A stretch of DNA of 64,000 nt, from contig NC_084834.1 in the NCBI RefSeq assembly GCF_033115175.1, positions 11,319,294 through 11,383,293 of the forward strand, in the 5' to 3' direction. Of this stretch, positions 10,601 through 21,217 are shown piece by piece. This DNA comes from Lepus europaeus. Lineage: Eukaryota > Chordata > Mammalia > Lagomorpha > Leporidae. The first letter of the stretch is position 1; every line of letters begins with the position of its first letter. The notes beneath the pieces were generated by a model. The model searched no databases. It was not told where the DNA came from and saw only the letters and a program-made list of their open reading frames with translations. The translations under genes and the position numbers were made by a program.

Positions 10601-12630
10601 TGTATTTGAGAGGGCGACAGAGAGGGAGGGACAGACAGACAGTGAACCATTCACTGGTTCTCTCCCCAAATGGGGCAGAAGCCAGGAGACTGGAATTCCA
10701 TCCTGGTCTCCTACATGGGTGGCAGGGACCAGCTGCTTCCCCGGTGCGTTAGCAGGAAGCCGGATCGGAAGCACAGCAGCTGGGCTTGAGCGGGCACTCT
10801 GGTATCGGATGCTGACCACAAGGCTGGCAGATTAATCCACTGAGCCCAAACACCAGCCCCAAGCAGTGGCTTAAGAAGAAAAAGGCGTGTGTGTTGTTTT
10901 AAACCTGGGCTAACGTCTGGGGACTACGTATGAGATGTGGGACCGGAAACGCTGCAGCCAGCTCTGCTCTGGCTCTTCCCTCGACGACTTTACAATATCC
11001 TGAGCTCCGCAAGGGGAGAAGCAGGCAGTGACATGTGGGGGAACGGGGCAGGACCTGGAGGGTGGGCACGACGCCCCCCCAGCCCGAGTGACCCTGCCCT
11101 GGTCAGCCTCTCAGTGTCCCTCTCACGATCACAAGAGGGTGGATGAGCTGACTTCTAAATTCCCTTCCGATACCTCTCTAGACGTGGACACCACTGAGCC
11201 CATAGAGACTCTCGGGAGAGAGCATGTGGCCGACAGGCGGGAGTCGGCCAGTGAGAAGACTCAAGAAGCAACAGCTCCAAGAAGCGACGCCACTCTTCCC
11301 ACATGCACGCACAGAGACAAATGTACTGAGGTACACGGAAGAGGCTAGGAAGACACAGGCAAGGCGCCTGGAGATCCAGAGGAAGACAGCTGTGGAGCAG
11401 AGTTCTGAAGTGGGAGTCGGTCACCAGCTGAGGCAGGAGCCAATCGTGCACCCTGTGTACGGACACAGGAGTCCACACCGTGCGTTTACCACACGGAGGG
11501 CCAGGGAGGGGCAGGAGTGTTTCGGTCCCTGTAAGCCGGGACATCTTCTACGTCACGCTTTGCTCTGCAAGCGGAGGCCAGCACCAAAGGGAACTGACAA
11601 GCCTTGATGGACAGTGAGCTGCCAGCTGACAAAGGACGCACTGCCGAGCCGGGAGTAGAGGCAGGGAGATCTTCTATGCAGAAGACATGGGGCTGCACAA
11701 GAGAACGTGTGGCCACAAGAACAGAGAAGGGGTGAGCCCAAGCAAAATGCAGAAGATACGACGGGCAGTCCCTGGCAGCTGGGTACAGGGCTGACGGAGA
11801 AAGGGGACCAGGCTCTGGCGTGATGGACTGGCAGATGTGACGCTAATAATTAGCAGCGAAAATACAGCAAAGACAAAGCAGGCCATTCTGATCTTGTTGC
11901 TTTGTGACGCCTGAGACTATCCAACAAGATATGCACAGCAGGTGACTGGATACGCCAATCTGAAGCTCAGAGAGACACCCGCACAGAAGCCAGAGCTGAA
12001 AGTCCTCGCGTCCACGTATGGACCCTGGGAGCCCGACAGGCGGAAGGAAGAGCAAGCGGCCCTCAAAACAGACCCAGGGGAGTGATGGGCGAGCCAAGGC
12101 AAACCTGCGGTGTCACACAAACAAAGGCAAGGGGAGATCTGAGGAAGCATCAAAGGCGGCACAGGAGTCCGACAGAGCCCAGGGGCTTCACTAGACGCGA
12201 CGGCTCCAGCAGTCAGAGCACGAGGATGTCGGCACACAAACGGGCTAATGGCATCCATCGCCAGTACAAGCCACTGAGACAACTCAGTCCCCGTCTGCGA
12301 ATACACAAAAATAGATACCCAAGTATTGGCATGTAAATTGGAAAAATGAAAGTACAAAGTAATTTTAGAAATACAGGCGAATAGGGGCCAGTGCTGCGGC
12401 GTAGTGGGTAAAGCTGCCATCTGCAGTGCCTGAGTTCCAGTTCGAGTCCTGGATGCTCCTCTTCCAATCCAGCTCTCTGCTATGGCCTGAGAAAGCGGTA
12501 GAGGATGGCCCAAGTCCTTGGGCCCCTGCGCCCATGTGGGAGACCCAGAAGAAGCTCCTGGCTCCTGGCTTCGGATCGTTGCAGCTCTGGCTATTGTGGC
12601 CAATTAGGGAGTGAACCAGTGGATGGAAGA

Positions 12631-12663
<33 letters not shown>

Positions 12664-15600
12664 AACTCTGATTTTCAAATAAATAAATAAATCTTTAAAA
12701 AAATACAGAAGAATATTCAATTAGGCTTGACATAAGAGATGCTTTCCAAAGCAAGCCCAGAAATTCAGTCACCATAAAGGAAAACCTGGGAAATCCGACC
12801 GCAGAGATATGAAAACTTTTGTACACTAAAAGGTGTCATAATTAAAAAGCCAGCCAGCAGCAGAGAAACAATATTTCCATCCCCAATACCAAATAAGTTA
12901 CACTCACAAGTATCCATCTCTACCATGGAAAGAACTCTACAAATTAATAACAAAGGGGCCAGCGCCCTGGCAGATGGACGATCCCTCTCCCTCTGCAACT
13001 CTGCCTTTCAAACAAATAAGTAAATCTCCAAAACAATTTTAAAAAATAAAAATTAATATCAAAGACAAACAGGAAGCATCACTTTGGTCTATTAAATTGC
13101 AAAATTTAAAAGGCTGATGCTATCTGGTGCTAACAGAGACGCTGGGAGCCTAGTTAGTCTCTCTGAGACAGTCTGATGAAAGTGTACATTAGTACAAACT
13201 TTTGAAAAGTAATCTGGAAATTTTTGTTAAAACTTGGAAAGCAAATACGCCTTTCTAGAAATCAATTCCATTAAACAAATGTACGCACAATGCTGCCAGG
13301 AGCGTGTTTGTAATGGCAGAATGGAGAGAACGGAATGACTTCCCGTCCATCTGTGGGGAGATGGTTGTGTAGCCTGTCTGTGTAGCCATCAAGAATGAAG
13401 TAGACCTCACTGAGAAGGGCCTAGAAAGATGCTCACAATGAAGTGGAAAGAAAAAACAGGTTGGCATTCCGGCCCAGTTGGCTAAGCCGCCACTTACAAA
13501 GCCAACATCCCATGAGTGCTACTTTGGGTCTTGGCTGCTCCACTTCCGATGACCCAAGAACCTGGGCCCTGCCAGCCACGTGGGAGACTCGGGCTGAGTT
13601 CTTGGTTTCTGGTTCCAGTCTGGCCTAGACCCGGCTGGGGAGTGAACCAGCAGATGGAAGACCTCTCTCTCTCCCGCCGGGTCACTCCGCCTTTCAAATA
13701 AATCCATCAATCTCAGAAAGACAGAGAAAACAGCATGTTGCGACCAATTCCACTTCCTAAGGCAACAGAAGACGTGTGTAGGCACCTGGTTGGAAGCCGA
13801 CATGTCCTCTCTCATTTAACCAGGATTTGCTGACTGCCCACCGTGTAGCCCGACTCTTCCTGGGATCCCAGAGCCCAGGGAGCCCCTCCCTTCCAGCAGC
13901 ACAGAGGACAAACAAGGAAATACATAAGATCGACTTCTACGAAGTACATGGTTTGGTGGCCCCGCAGGGCTCAAAGGTTTGTCTCTCTGCCCGAATACAA
14001 TAGCCGGACGCAATTCCAGCCTCCCCTGACTCCGTCTCCACCTTGCGCTCAAGGGTGCAAAAGCACATCTGTGGGGAGCCAGGGATCCATCTCTGACTCC
14101 AGGTGGGTGATGGGGTGATGTGTGGGGCAGCAAAGAGGACCTAAGCTCGGATCAGACCGTCAAGCGATCCCGCAGTCTCTGGAGCTCAAGGCACTGGCTA
14201 GGGGATAATCGCAGTGAGAAGAGGCACCCCAAGGAAACATGTGGCGCTCAGTGAAAAGTCCTGAGCGTCGGGGGTCCAGGGAGAGTCAGGTAGACCCTGG
14301 GGACCGCCTCAACCTGAGGCACAGAGTGCTGGGGCCCAGGGAGGTGAGGAGACATGGGTGACTCCCCTGAGGGAGTGATTCTGAGCTGGCTCCAGCTACA
14401 TGGAAGCTTCCTGAGCTACACAAGGCCCTAAGCTGGGCTTGGTTTGTAACTCTTGAGAATAACTACAAGGGCCACATTGTGGCACAGTGGGTAAGCTGCA
14501 GGTTGCGACGTCGGCATCCTACACAGAACCGATTCAAGTCCCAGCTGCTCCACTGCTGATCCAGCTCCCTGCTAGTGCATCTGGGAAAGCGGCAGAAGAT
14601 GGCCCAAATACTTGGGTCCCTGTACCCACGTGGGATAGCTGGGTGGAGTTCCAGGCTCCTGGCTTTGGTCTGGCAACCCTGGCTGCTGCAGCCATTTGAG
14701 GAGTAAACCAGCTGATGGAAGATCTCTCTCTGTCCCTTTTGCCTTTCAAACAAATAAACAAAGCTTTAAGGAAAAAAAGCACTACTGTCTTCAGTGTCCT
14801 TCTGCCTCCTGGTGTCCGGTCCACTTTGCAGACGCAGACACACACACACACACACACAAGTCTCCACACCCTGTCCACAGTGGTGTTGGTGCAGCGCTGG
14901 GGCTGGGGCAGGTTTGCACTGGGTTGTGGAGTGGAGGCGGAGACAGTGGTGCCAACAAAGGCTGGTCAAGGAGAGTGAGAGAGCAGTGACTAGGCAGGAG
15001 CCCAAGCACACAGCAGAGGTGATGTGATGGGAAAAACTTGAGTGTATGTGCAGGCTAAAGGAGAATATAAATGGGAGAGAGGGGCCAGCACTGTGGCAGC
15101 GGGTAAAGCCACCGCCTGCAGTGCTGGCATCCCGTATGGGTGTGGTTTCAAGTGCCGGCTGCTCCACTTCTCATCCAGCTCTCTGCTGTAGCCTGGGAAA
15201 GCAGTAGATGGCCCAAGTGCTTGGGCCCCTGCACCCACGTGGGAGACCTGGAGAAAGCGCCTGGCTCCTGGCTCCTGGCTTCGGATAGGCACAGTTCCAG
15301 CCATTGTGGCCAGTTGAGGAGTGAACCAGTGGATGGAAGACCTCTCTCTCTCTCCCTCTCTGCCTCTCCTCTCTGTGTAACTCTGTCTTTCAAATAAATA
15401 AATCTTTAAAAATTTTGGGAGGGAAATGGAACACACAGAGTGAGAGGCCTCCTGACAGGACAAGGAGACAGACTCGAGAGCACACAGGGGACAGGGGAAG
15501 ACACTTCTCCCACGGAGCCAAGGGAGAGATGGACTCAGAGGAGGCTGAGCTCGAGGTGGAAGGGCCGCATACTGGAGGCCTGGCCCGGGAGACTCACCTG

Positions 15601-18080
15601 CTCAGTGAAGTGCCTGCAGAGTCAAGGCAGGAGAATGACAGAGGGGAGAGGACCAGAGACTCTGGGGGCCCCCAAGGCCGGGCACAGGGCCTCTGCCCAG
15701 CAGGGAGGATCTGCTGGGTGTCTCCTGGTGTGGACCACGGCAGACGCAAAGGCGCTGGGGTCCTGAGCAGGGAGTCAGTGCAGCCATCAGGAGAGCGGGC
15801 CCCGAGGAAGCTGCCTGAGCAGGGGGAAGGGATCAAGGCCCCCAGAGGGCCTTGTGGAGGCAGAAGGGCGAGGAGGGCGGAGGGCAGACGGATGAGGAGG
15901 GGGACGCAGGTGGACAGCAGAAAAGCTGGGTCTCCTGCACTGATCTGGGGGGCACAGCTGAGAGCCACGTGGTCCTCACAAATCCTGAGACACCCTCATC
16001 CAACTGCAGGAGGCAAAGCAGTTCCTACACCGCAGCTCACCATTCAGGCCTCCAAACGCCAGGGAAGGATCAGCGTCACTGGCCACTCCAGACAGAGGAC
16101 CAGCCCTGAAACGGGAGAGTCTGACAGACGCGGCATGAGCAGTGTGCCCTGGGAAGCACCCAGCTACCGGCCATGAGGCCCCTGCCCCACCCCAGAGGAC
16201 ACTCGGGCCTCGCCCTCGGAGCACCCACCTTCAGCAGCTCCACGGCCACCAGCACCTCCTCGGCCGGGACCTTGTTATCCCCCAGCACGTTAGAGAGGGT
16301 CCACTTGAGGGGCTTCAGCAGGAAGACTCCGACCCCCCAGGAGATCCAGCTGCTGTCCACACTGGCCATGAAGTCTGACTCCCGCTGCAGCTCCCCTCGG
16401 CTGCAGGAGACAAAGAGAAGGCCGTGTGGCAGCACTGAATGCGAGGTCCCGGTCCAGCCCCCACGGGCAGAGTTCATGCTCCGCATGAGCATTTATGAGG
16501 CTCCTACTGTGTGCCTGCCGCTGTGAGCAGCAGCACTCTTGCTACTCCAGCAGCAAGCCTCATGACAACTCGGCACGATGGCTGGGGTCGGAGGCATCTT
16601 CACTGAGGAGGAACAAGGAGCGAGGCCAATCCAAACCACGATCTGCCCACGCCCTCCTCGCGCCCCACAGGCACACAAGGCTCCTGGGCCAATGCTGACC
16701 CTCAGCTAGGCGGGAGACGGGAGGTACGCGTGTATCGGTACCAGAAATAATGCGAGCAGCTCAATCTACTGACTGCACACCATGGGCCCAGTCGCTACGC
16801 TGAGGGCTGTCTTCAAACCCTCACAACAAGCCTAGGCGCCCTGATCATCAGCATTTTGTAACTGGCCAAACTGATGGGCGTCCCAGACAAGCCCACCCCT
16901 GGGCTGGCCTGGTCTCGTCCCTCCCCCTGCCCCACGGGGGGCTGGAACTCAACGTTCTCCACCTACACCTTCTCGGGATGGACTGTCACAGTGTCACCCC
17001 GTGTGAAGGTTCGGGGGACAAACGCAGAAAAGCAGCCTCAGAAAAAGCAGAAACTGGGAGGAAAACAAAACAAAACCAGAGTTGACTGCCTGCTTCCTGC
17101 TCTGAGGGAGGCCCCGTGCGGGGCTGGGCTCAGCACCTGCACAGCTCAAGCGCAAAGCCCTCAGCACCCTGAACACCTGTGGCCCTATCCGGGTCCTCAG
17201 GTGTAACCTGCCGCGCAAACCTAACCAAGTGACCTGAATCTGCCACTCGGGTTCTTTCTCCGCCTGGCCAGCCCAAACGGTGTGAGCCGGGCATGTACAG
17301 GCTGCACAGTGCTGTTCTGTGAGCTACCCTGTGCTTGCGGCCACTCACCTGCAGACCCTGCAGGGCCCCGAGGTGCCCCACAAAGCCTCACCCGCCGTGG
17401 CGTCCCCTGCGCTCCACACAGCCCCCGATCAAGGGCCAAACGCATGACCCGGGCCGGGGCTGCCCCCTCCCCAGCTGTGCCCGTCCATAAACCCTGCCTG
17501 GATCTGAGACCTCCTGCCCGGGCTTCCACCCGAAGTCGGACACAGCGGGACCCCAGCCCAGACACATCACCGCCACCTCCGCCAGGCTTGCTTTGAGCCT
17601 CGCCGCCCGGAAGCCACAGAATAGGACTTCCCGGGCCCCCCAACAGCTGCCCGGGCCGTCCCCGCTCCTCCCTCCAAACACCCGCAGCCCGGCCCCGCCG
17701 CCCGCTGACCACTCCGCACGCCGCGCCGGGCGAGCCCAGGCCCCCGGCCGCCCGCCCCGCCCGGCCCGGCCCGCCCCTCACCGCAGCAGGTCCTGCAGCA
17801 CCGTGGCCAGCCCCAGCGGGACGCTGCCCTTGCGCTGAAAGGCCTCCTGCAAGTCCCGCAGACGCAGGCGCACCACCCCCTGGCGGCGGCTGTGGCTCAG
17901 CACCAACGGCGCCCAGAAGCCCATCTTGCTGTCCCAGTCGGTGCTGTTCACCTCGCGACTCCTCTTGAACGCGGAAAACAGGAAGGACATGCGCTCCTCA
18001 TCCTCCTCCCACTCGGGGGGCAGCAGGCCCGCCGGGTCTCCCCCGGCCGGCGCCTCGGCCTCCCGCTCCGGGGACCACAT
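7592..18080 (-). CDS. CHMP7: CHMP7, charged multivesicular body protein 7 (complete, 10 coding exons)
   Basis: ESCRT-II/ESCRT-III hybrid protein. From family knowledge it binds nuclear-envelope and ER membrane, pairs with LEMD2 and nucleates ESCRT-III (CHMP4) to seal the re-forming nuclear envelope, and it also serves endosomal sorting. Coding exons in transcript order: 18080-17782, 16400-16229, 10469-10284, 10205-10072, 9389-9341, 9127-9008, 8737-8639, 8473-8413, 8026-7847, 7644-7592. Every intron is GT-AG, phases join, and the total is 1353 nt (450 aa + stop); human CHMP7, as recalled, is 453 aa. Residues ~1-220 form the N-terminal winged-helix half ([11 protein letters not shown] start; [17 protein letters not shown] hydrophobic patch). 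Residues ~230-420 form the charged ESCRT-III helices ([44 protein letters not shown]), followed by an acidic tail ([18 protein letters not shown]). The start is fixed by near-identity to the known N-terminus. The last three family residues are missing, apparently through a 1-nt indel. Confidence 0.97.
7847..8026 (-). CDS. CHMP7: CHMP7 coding exon 9
   Basis: 180 nt, (D)[19 protein letters not shown] to LEKLSLSEG plus one base. Acceptor gtctttccag, donor GGGAG|GTATGG. Contains the acidic C-terminal helix that families of this type use as a MIT-interacting motif. The stretch [10 protein letters not shown] is the most divergent part against the recalled human protein, but has the same length. Confidence 0.96.
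8210..8225 (+). repeat. G16 homopolymer in CHMP7 intron 8
   Basis: Sixteen consecutive Gs preceded by GGGGC. A C-run on the transcribed strand, length-unstable by nature. Confidence 0.85.
8413..8473 (-). CDS. CHMP7: CHMP7 coding exon 8
   Basis: 61 nt, [20 protein letters not shown] plus one base. Acceptor tctcttgcag, donor CATAG|GTGAGT. Confidence 0.96.
8639..8737 (-). CDS. CHMP7: CHMP7 coding exon 7
   Basis: 99 nt, 33 codons in phase 0, [18 protein letters not shown] to VDQIQE. Acceptor gtccttcag, donor CAGGAG|GTACAG. Confidence 0.96.
9008..9127 (-). CDS. CHMP7: CHMP7 coding exon 6
   Basis: 120 nt, exactly 40 codons in phase 0, [14 protein letters not shown] to IYASQTDQM. Acceptor ccctcctag, donor CAGATG|GTAGCC. 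The recalled human protein has SLKAKQR where this has SLKARQR, a conservative change. Confidence 0.96.
9341..9389 (-). CDS. CHMP7: CHMP7 coding exon 5
   Basis: 49-nt exon encoding (R)[16 protein letters not shown], part of the basic first ESCRT-III helix. Acceptor tgtcacag, donor CAACTG|GTGGGT. Confidence 0.96.
10072..10205 (-). CDS. CHMP7: CHMP7 coding exon 4
   Basis: 134 nt, [19 protein letters not shown] to VESLSQEAE plus two bases. Acceptor gcctccag, donor GAGAG|GTAACT. Spans the junction from the winged-helix half into the first ESCRT-III helix. Confidence 0.97.
10284..10469 (-). CDS. CHMP7: CHMP7 coding exon 3
   Basis: 186 nt, phase 0 at both ends, [11 protein letters not shown] to [10 protein letters not shown]. 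Acceptor ccccacag, donor GAGAAG|GTACGG. Completes the second winged-helix module. Confidence 0.97.
10570..10862 (-). mobile_element. C-SINE in CHMP7 intron 2
   Basis: Antisense to plus, so sense with CHMP7 transcription; lies about 100 nt upstream of exon 3. Ends CTGAGCCCAAACACCAGCCC. Confidence 0.85.
10863..12368. other. CHMP7 intron 2, unique part
   Basis: No exon-like reading or known repeat recognised in this 1.5 kb. The rest of the intron is SINE and old L1. Confidence 0.5.
12384..12700 (+). mobile_element. C-SINE in CHMP7 intron 2
   Basis: Complete. Duplication AAATACAGGCGAATA (12369-12383) / AAATACAGAAGAATA (12701-12715). Confidence 0.93.
12716..13455 (+). mobile_element. Old L1 (L1M-type) 3' fragment in CHMP7 intron
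   Basis: Reads like the 3' part of an ancient L1 (repeated blocks near 12800-12950 and 13080-13455 such as TTTGTAATGGCAGAATGGAG). It is interrupted by a very short SINE at 12956-13049. No open frame remains. Confidence 0.6.
12956..13049 (+). mobile_element. Internally deleted 94-bp C-SINE
   Basis: Head GGGGCCAGCGCCCTGG joined directly to the 3' part GCAGATGGACGATCCCTCTC; the ~230-bp body is missing. Duplication AAATTAATAACAAAG / AAATTAATATCAAAG flanks it. Confidence 0.85.
13459..13715 (+). mobile_element. C-SINE in CHMP7 intron 2
   Basis: Diverged head (GGTTGGCATTCCGGCCCAGT), slightly shortened body, CTTTCAAATAAATCC tail. Confidence 0.82.
13815..13935 (+). mobile_element. Probable MIR fragment
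   Basis: TTGCTGACTGCCCACCGTGT followed by a GGGATCC and ACAAACAAGG pattern, similar to the MIR 5' half. Diverged. Confidence 0.4.
14468..14780 (+). mobile_element. C-SINE in CHMP7 intron 2
   Basis: Head GGGCCACATTGTGGCACAGT; tail AAACAAATAAACAAAGCTTT. Confidence 0.88.
14838..14860 (+). repeat. (CA)n microsatellite in CHMP7 intron 1-2
   Basis: About ten CA units, in the intron between exons 2 and 3. Confidence 0.85.
15081..15412 (+). mobile_element. C-SINE in CHMP7 intron 2
   Basis: Complete, low divergence, tail AAATAAATAAATCTTTAAAA. Confidence 0.92.
15413..16228. other. CHMP7 intron 2, part next to exon 2
   Basis: Purine-rich unique sequence with a chance 253-codon plus-strand frame of low-complexity character. 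No function seen. Confidence 0.5.
16229..16400 (-). CDS. CHMP7: CHMP7 coding exon 2
   Basis: 172 nt, acceptor tctcctgcag, donor AAG|GTGGGT. Encodes [11 protein letters not shown]... to VAVELLK, including the tryptophan-rich segment ([18 protein letters not shown]) that family work links to membrane binding. It is followed by the largest intron here (5.8 kb), which holds most of the gene's intronic SINEs. Confidence 0.97.
16478..16630 (+). mobile_element. MIR SINE in CHMP7 intron 1
   Basis: GCATTTATGAGGCTCCTACT then GTGTGCCTGCCGCTGTGAGC, the MIR head, followed by degenerate body sequence. Confidence 0.6.
16725..16885 (+). mobile_element. MIR SINE in CHMP7 intron 1
   Basis: AACCCTCACAACAAGCCTAG followed by TCATCAGCATTTTGTAACTG, the MIR core and tail. 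Confidence 0.6.
17782..18080 (-). CDS. CHMP7: CHMP7 coding exon 1 (start codon)
   Basis: Encodes residues 1-99 plus two bases of codon 100, beginning [11 protein letters not shown] and ending VLQDLL. The ATG is at 18080-18078 and the donor reads CTGCTGCG|GTGAGG. It carries the start of the winged-helix half ([20 protein letters not shown]). It sits in a CpG-rich block. Confidence 0.97.
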
Positions 18081-18228
18081 CGGAACCCCAGCCCCGCCAA
18101 GGCCCCGAACACAGCCCTGGACCTGGTCCCCTTCCGCCCAAGTCCCCTCTCGGCTTCCGTTCCTCGAACACCGCCTCCTCTTCTGTCATCGCGTCACCGC
18201 CGCCCGCGGCGTGAAATAAGTCCTTCAC
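17998..18228 (-). other. Possible overlapping upstream ORF of CHMP7
   Basis: An ATG at 18228 opens a 76-codon frame (MKDLFHAAGGGDAM...) that runs past the CHMP7 start codon in another frame and stops inside exon 1. It matters only if transcription begins upstream of 18228. Confidence 0.3.
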
Positions 18229-18420
18229 GTCCTCAGGGCGCAGGCGTCGCGCTGTCCTCCTTCGGCCAGGAGGCGGGATGATGACGTTATGTTCGGAGAG
18301 ACACAGAGCGCTTGCGCCGACCCCCTCCTGCCGCGCTCTTTGTGAGGAACGGGGCGCTTTGCGCGTGCGCGACGAGTAGGCGCGCGTTGCGCCCCTTGTT
18401 GAATTATGGTGTGGAGCGAA
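18081..18420 (-). promoter_or_regulatory. CHMP7: CHMP7 5' UTR and CpG-island promoter
   Basis: A dense CpG block (about 17.58-18.42 kb) surrounds the start codon. A CRE-like TGACGTTA lies at 18282-18289. No TATA box is seen, as expected for a housekeeping CpG-island promoter. The transcription start cannot be placed from sequence alone. Two upstream ATGs (18228 and 18189) lie 5' of the main start. Confidence 0.6.
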
Positions 18421-18710
18421 AGCGCTCTAGAGAGAGAAATGAGTGGCTTCGGGGGTTGGGAGTGGCGGTAGCTCCCGGGTCAGGTATGTGGTTACACAGA
18501 GGTGTATCTCCACTGACATTTCTGGCTCATTTACTGTTTCCCCAAGCATGACAACCCTGTGGAGTTAGGTTTGGGGACTGTCTCCATGTTGCAGAAGGCA
18601 AGATGGTATTGATTTGTACTGTTATTGTAAGTGTGGTGAAGAACATTCCTAAAAAGAATAGTGTGAGATGTAAGAAAATAAGTTGAGCCCTAAAAAGCAC
18701 AATTTTCCAG

Positions 18711-18713
<3 letters not shown>

Positions 18714-18752
<39 letters not shown>

Positions 18753-18985
18753 TCTATTTGAAAGGCAGAGAGAGAGAGAGAGTTCGAATTTTCACCGGCT
18801 GGTTCACTCCCCAGTGGCCCCGGGGAAGCCGGGAACTTGGAACTCCATCCGGGTCTCCCACATGAGTGGCAAGGACTCGAGGGCTTGGGCCATCCCTCGG
18901 ATGCCAGGCACATGAGCAGGGAGCTGGATCAGAAGTGGGGCAGCCAGTACAAGATGGCGGCTTACCCTCTGTGCCACACACTGGC
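18714..18985 (-). mobile_element. C-SINE with a 35-nt A-tail
   Basis: Antisense; uninterrupted T35 at 18715-18749 marks a young or regrown tail. Lies ~600 bp upstream of the CHMP7 start codon. Confidence 0.88.
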
Positions 18986-19849
18986 TCCAGAAACATCCCT
19001 TCCATGTTGTCATGCCCATTGAAACAGCTGGTTGGCTTCTGCTGGAAGACGACCAAGTGGTTTCCCACCCCGTGTCACAGGAAGCAACCGCTCACGAGTG
19101 GTAGAAGAATTCACCAGAGCAATGTGGTAGGGTGAGCAGTTAGGCTGATGGAGGGACATGCTACCTGGGAGCAGCAGAGAGGGGAGCCAGAGGCTGGCTG
19201 TCACAGCATGGACTCCAGTCTGAGGTGTGTACCTGTAACAGGGGTCCCTGTTTGGTTAGAGTGACTTTTTTCCCATGATCCAACAGGTTTTCCCATGATC
19301 CAACAGGTTTTCCCATGTAGGTGATTTTCATTTCTGCACAAGGGTGGGGAGCCTCCAACACCCTTAGTTTGGGGACTTTCCCAGTGCCCTGGGGCAGCCC
19401 TCCACACCTTGGTTTCCTGTCTGATTTAATTAAAATAGTTCTACACCTGAGCATTTTCAGGAGCGCAGAGTTTGGGCCTGAGGCTGCTTGCACTTGAAAG
19501 TGCCATAGGTTCTGGACGTCTCCAGGCTGGAAAAGTTTCTGGGAACAATGGAGAACGGAAGAAGAGCAAGCTCTTTGTCACCTCGGGGGTTTCACTCCTA
19601 TGCTGTGCCACTCCCCTGCATGACTGTTTTATCCTTGAAGTCACCTCTCACAATGGCCTTGTCTGAACCACCCTATTTAAAATGACATCATGGAGTTTTA
19701 GAAGGGATGGGTCACGTTGGCAGCACCTCCTGATTGATCTGAACATCACAAACAGAGCGACAAACAGACATCATGTGCCCCTGAAGGGATATAACAGGAA
19801 GCACAGAGAGCCATTTGTGAAATTTCTTTTCAAGAATGTTGAACCTGGG
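18986..19849. other. Unique sequence upstream of CHMP7
   Basis: Only a 20-bp tandem repeat at 19268 stands out. No cysteine-rich receptor exon or other coding motif is seen. Confidence 0.5.
19268..19317 (+). repeat. 2.5 copies of a 20-bp tandem repeat
   Basis: Unit TTTTCCCATGATCCAACAGG at 19268-19287 and 19288-19307, then a partial third unit. Confidence 0.9.
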
Positions 19850-20345
19850 GCTGGCGCTGTGGTAAAGTGAGTTAAGTCCTCACTTGGGAGGCCGGCGTCC
19901 ATAGAGGAGTGCTGGTTCGAGTCCTGGCACTTCTTTGCTCTAGTGCTTTTTTTTTTTTCTTTTTGACAAAGTTGTAGACACAGAGAGAGAGAGACAGAAA
20001 GCAGAGAGCTGGACTGGAAGAGGAGCAACTGGGACTAGAACTGGCGCCCATATGGGTTGCCGGTGCCACAGGCGGAGGATTAACCAAGTGAGCCACGGTG
20101 CTGGCCCGAGTCCTGGTGCTTGTAATCTAGCTTCCTGCTAAGGTGCCTGGGAAGGCAGCAGATGATGGCCCAGTATACGAGTCCCTGCTAGCCATGTGGG
20201 ACACCAGGATGGAGTTCCTGGGTCCTGGCTGCAGCCTGCTCCAGCCAAGACTGCTGCCGTTATTTGGGGAGTGAATCAGCAGATAGAAGATTGATCTCTC
20301 TCTATCCCTCTCTTCTCTCTGCCTTTCAAATAAATACTTTTTTTA
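19850..20345 (+). mobile_element. C-SINE split by a nested antisense C-SINE
   Basis: Sense parts 19850-19946 and 20109-20345; the antisense truncated copy fills 19947-20108. The host text GAGTCCTGGCACTT / GAGTCCTGGTGCTT repeats on both sides of the insert. Confidence 0.82.
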
Positions 20346-20418
20346 AAAATTGAATCTGAATCTGATTAAGTCATAGATCTGAGTACTAGTTTATGGAGGA
20401 GTAAAAAAGTATATAAAT

Positions 20419-20744
20419 ATGGAGTCAGCATTGTGATATAGTGGGTAAAGCTGCCACTTGTGATGCCAGTGACCCCATACGGCTGCCGCTTTGTGTCCTG
20501 GCTGCTCCACTTCCAATCCAACTCCCTACTCGTGGCCTGGGAAAAGCAGTGGAAGATGGTCCAAAGTACTTGGGCCTCTGCTTCCCTCATGAGAGACCTG
20601 GTAGATGCTTCTGTCTCCTGGCTTCAACCTGACCCAGCTCTGGCCATTTCAGCCATCTAGGGGAGTGAACCAGTGAATGGAAGATCTTTCTCTGTCTCTC
20701 CTTCTCTCTCTGTAACTTTGCCTTTCAAATGAATAAGTAAACCT
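20419..20744 (+). mobile_element. C-SINE
   Basis: Head GGAGTCAGCATTGTGATATA, complete body; tail passes into an AT/ATCT microsatellite. Confidence 0.88.
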
Positions 20745-20870
20745 TTCAAATATATATAATAGATACATATTATATTTATATATGTACATATATAATATGT
20801 ATATTGTGTACATATACATATTTATCATCTATCTATCTATCTATCTATATATAGAAAGAGAGAGTAGAAG
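20745..20870 (+). repeat. AT-rich and (ATCT)n repeat
   Basis: Alternating TATA/TACATA sequence ending in five ATCT units and TATATATA. It follows the tail of the SINE at 20419-20744, so it probably grew from a SINE A-tail. Confidence 0.85.
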
Positions 20871-21217
20871 AATTAGTTAAGTGAAAATGGAGGTTGCATT
20901 CAGCAACATCCAGCCTGTGGGAAATACTACCTGAGAATGACCTTGTTTCATTAACAAATAATGTCAACCGAGACGTAAGGTGCACTGTGCAGACTTGATT
21001 GGACCCTGTTTTCACAGTGAATCATAAAAACTCATCCATGGGACAGTTAGATAATTTCACTATTACCTGGACACTTAATGATATAAGTGAATGATTTAAA
21101 GGCACTTGCATGGTGGTTATGTTTTATTAAAAATGTCTATATTTTGAAGATACATCTGATTTTTTTGTAGGTGAAACTATTACCATCCTGTTTTTTATTT
21201 TTAGTGGATTGGTAGGT

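Noticed and set aside
12213-12603. Minus-strand frames with membrane-like composition
   Set aside because: They cover a C-SINE and its flank; the same SINE frames recur throughout the window.
15415-16176. 253-codon plus-strand frame in CHMP7 intron 2
   Set aside because: Low-complexity Arg/Glu/Gly composition, starts in a SINE tail, no domain or splice logic.
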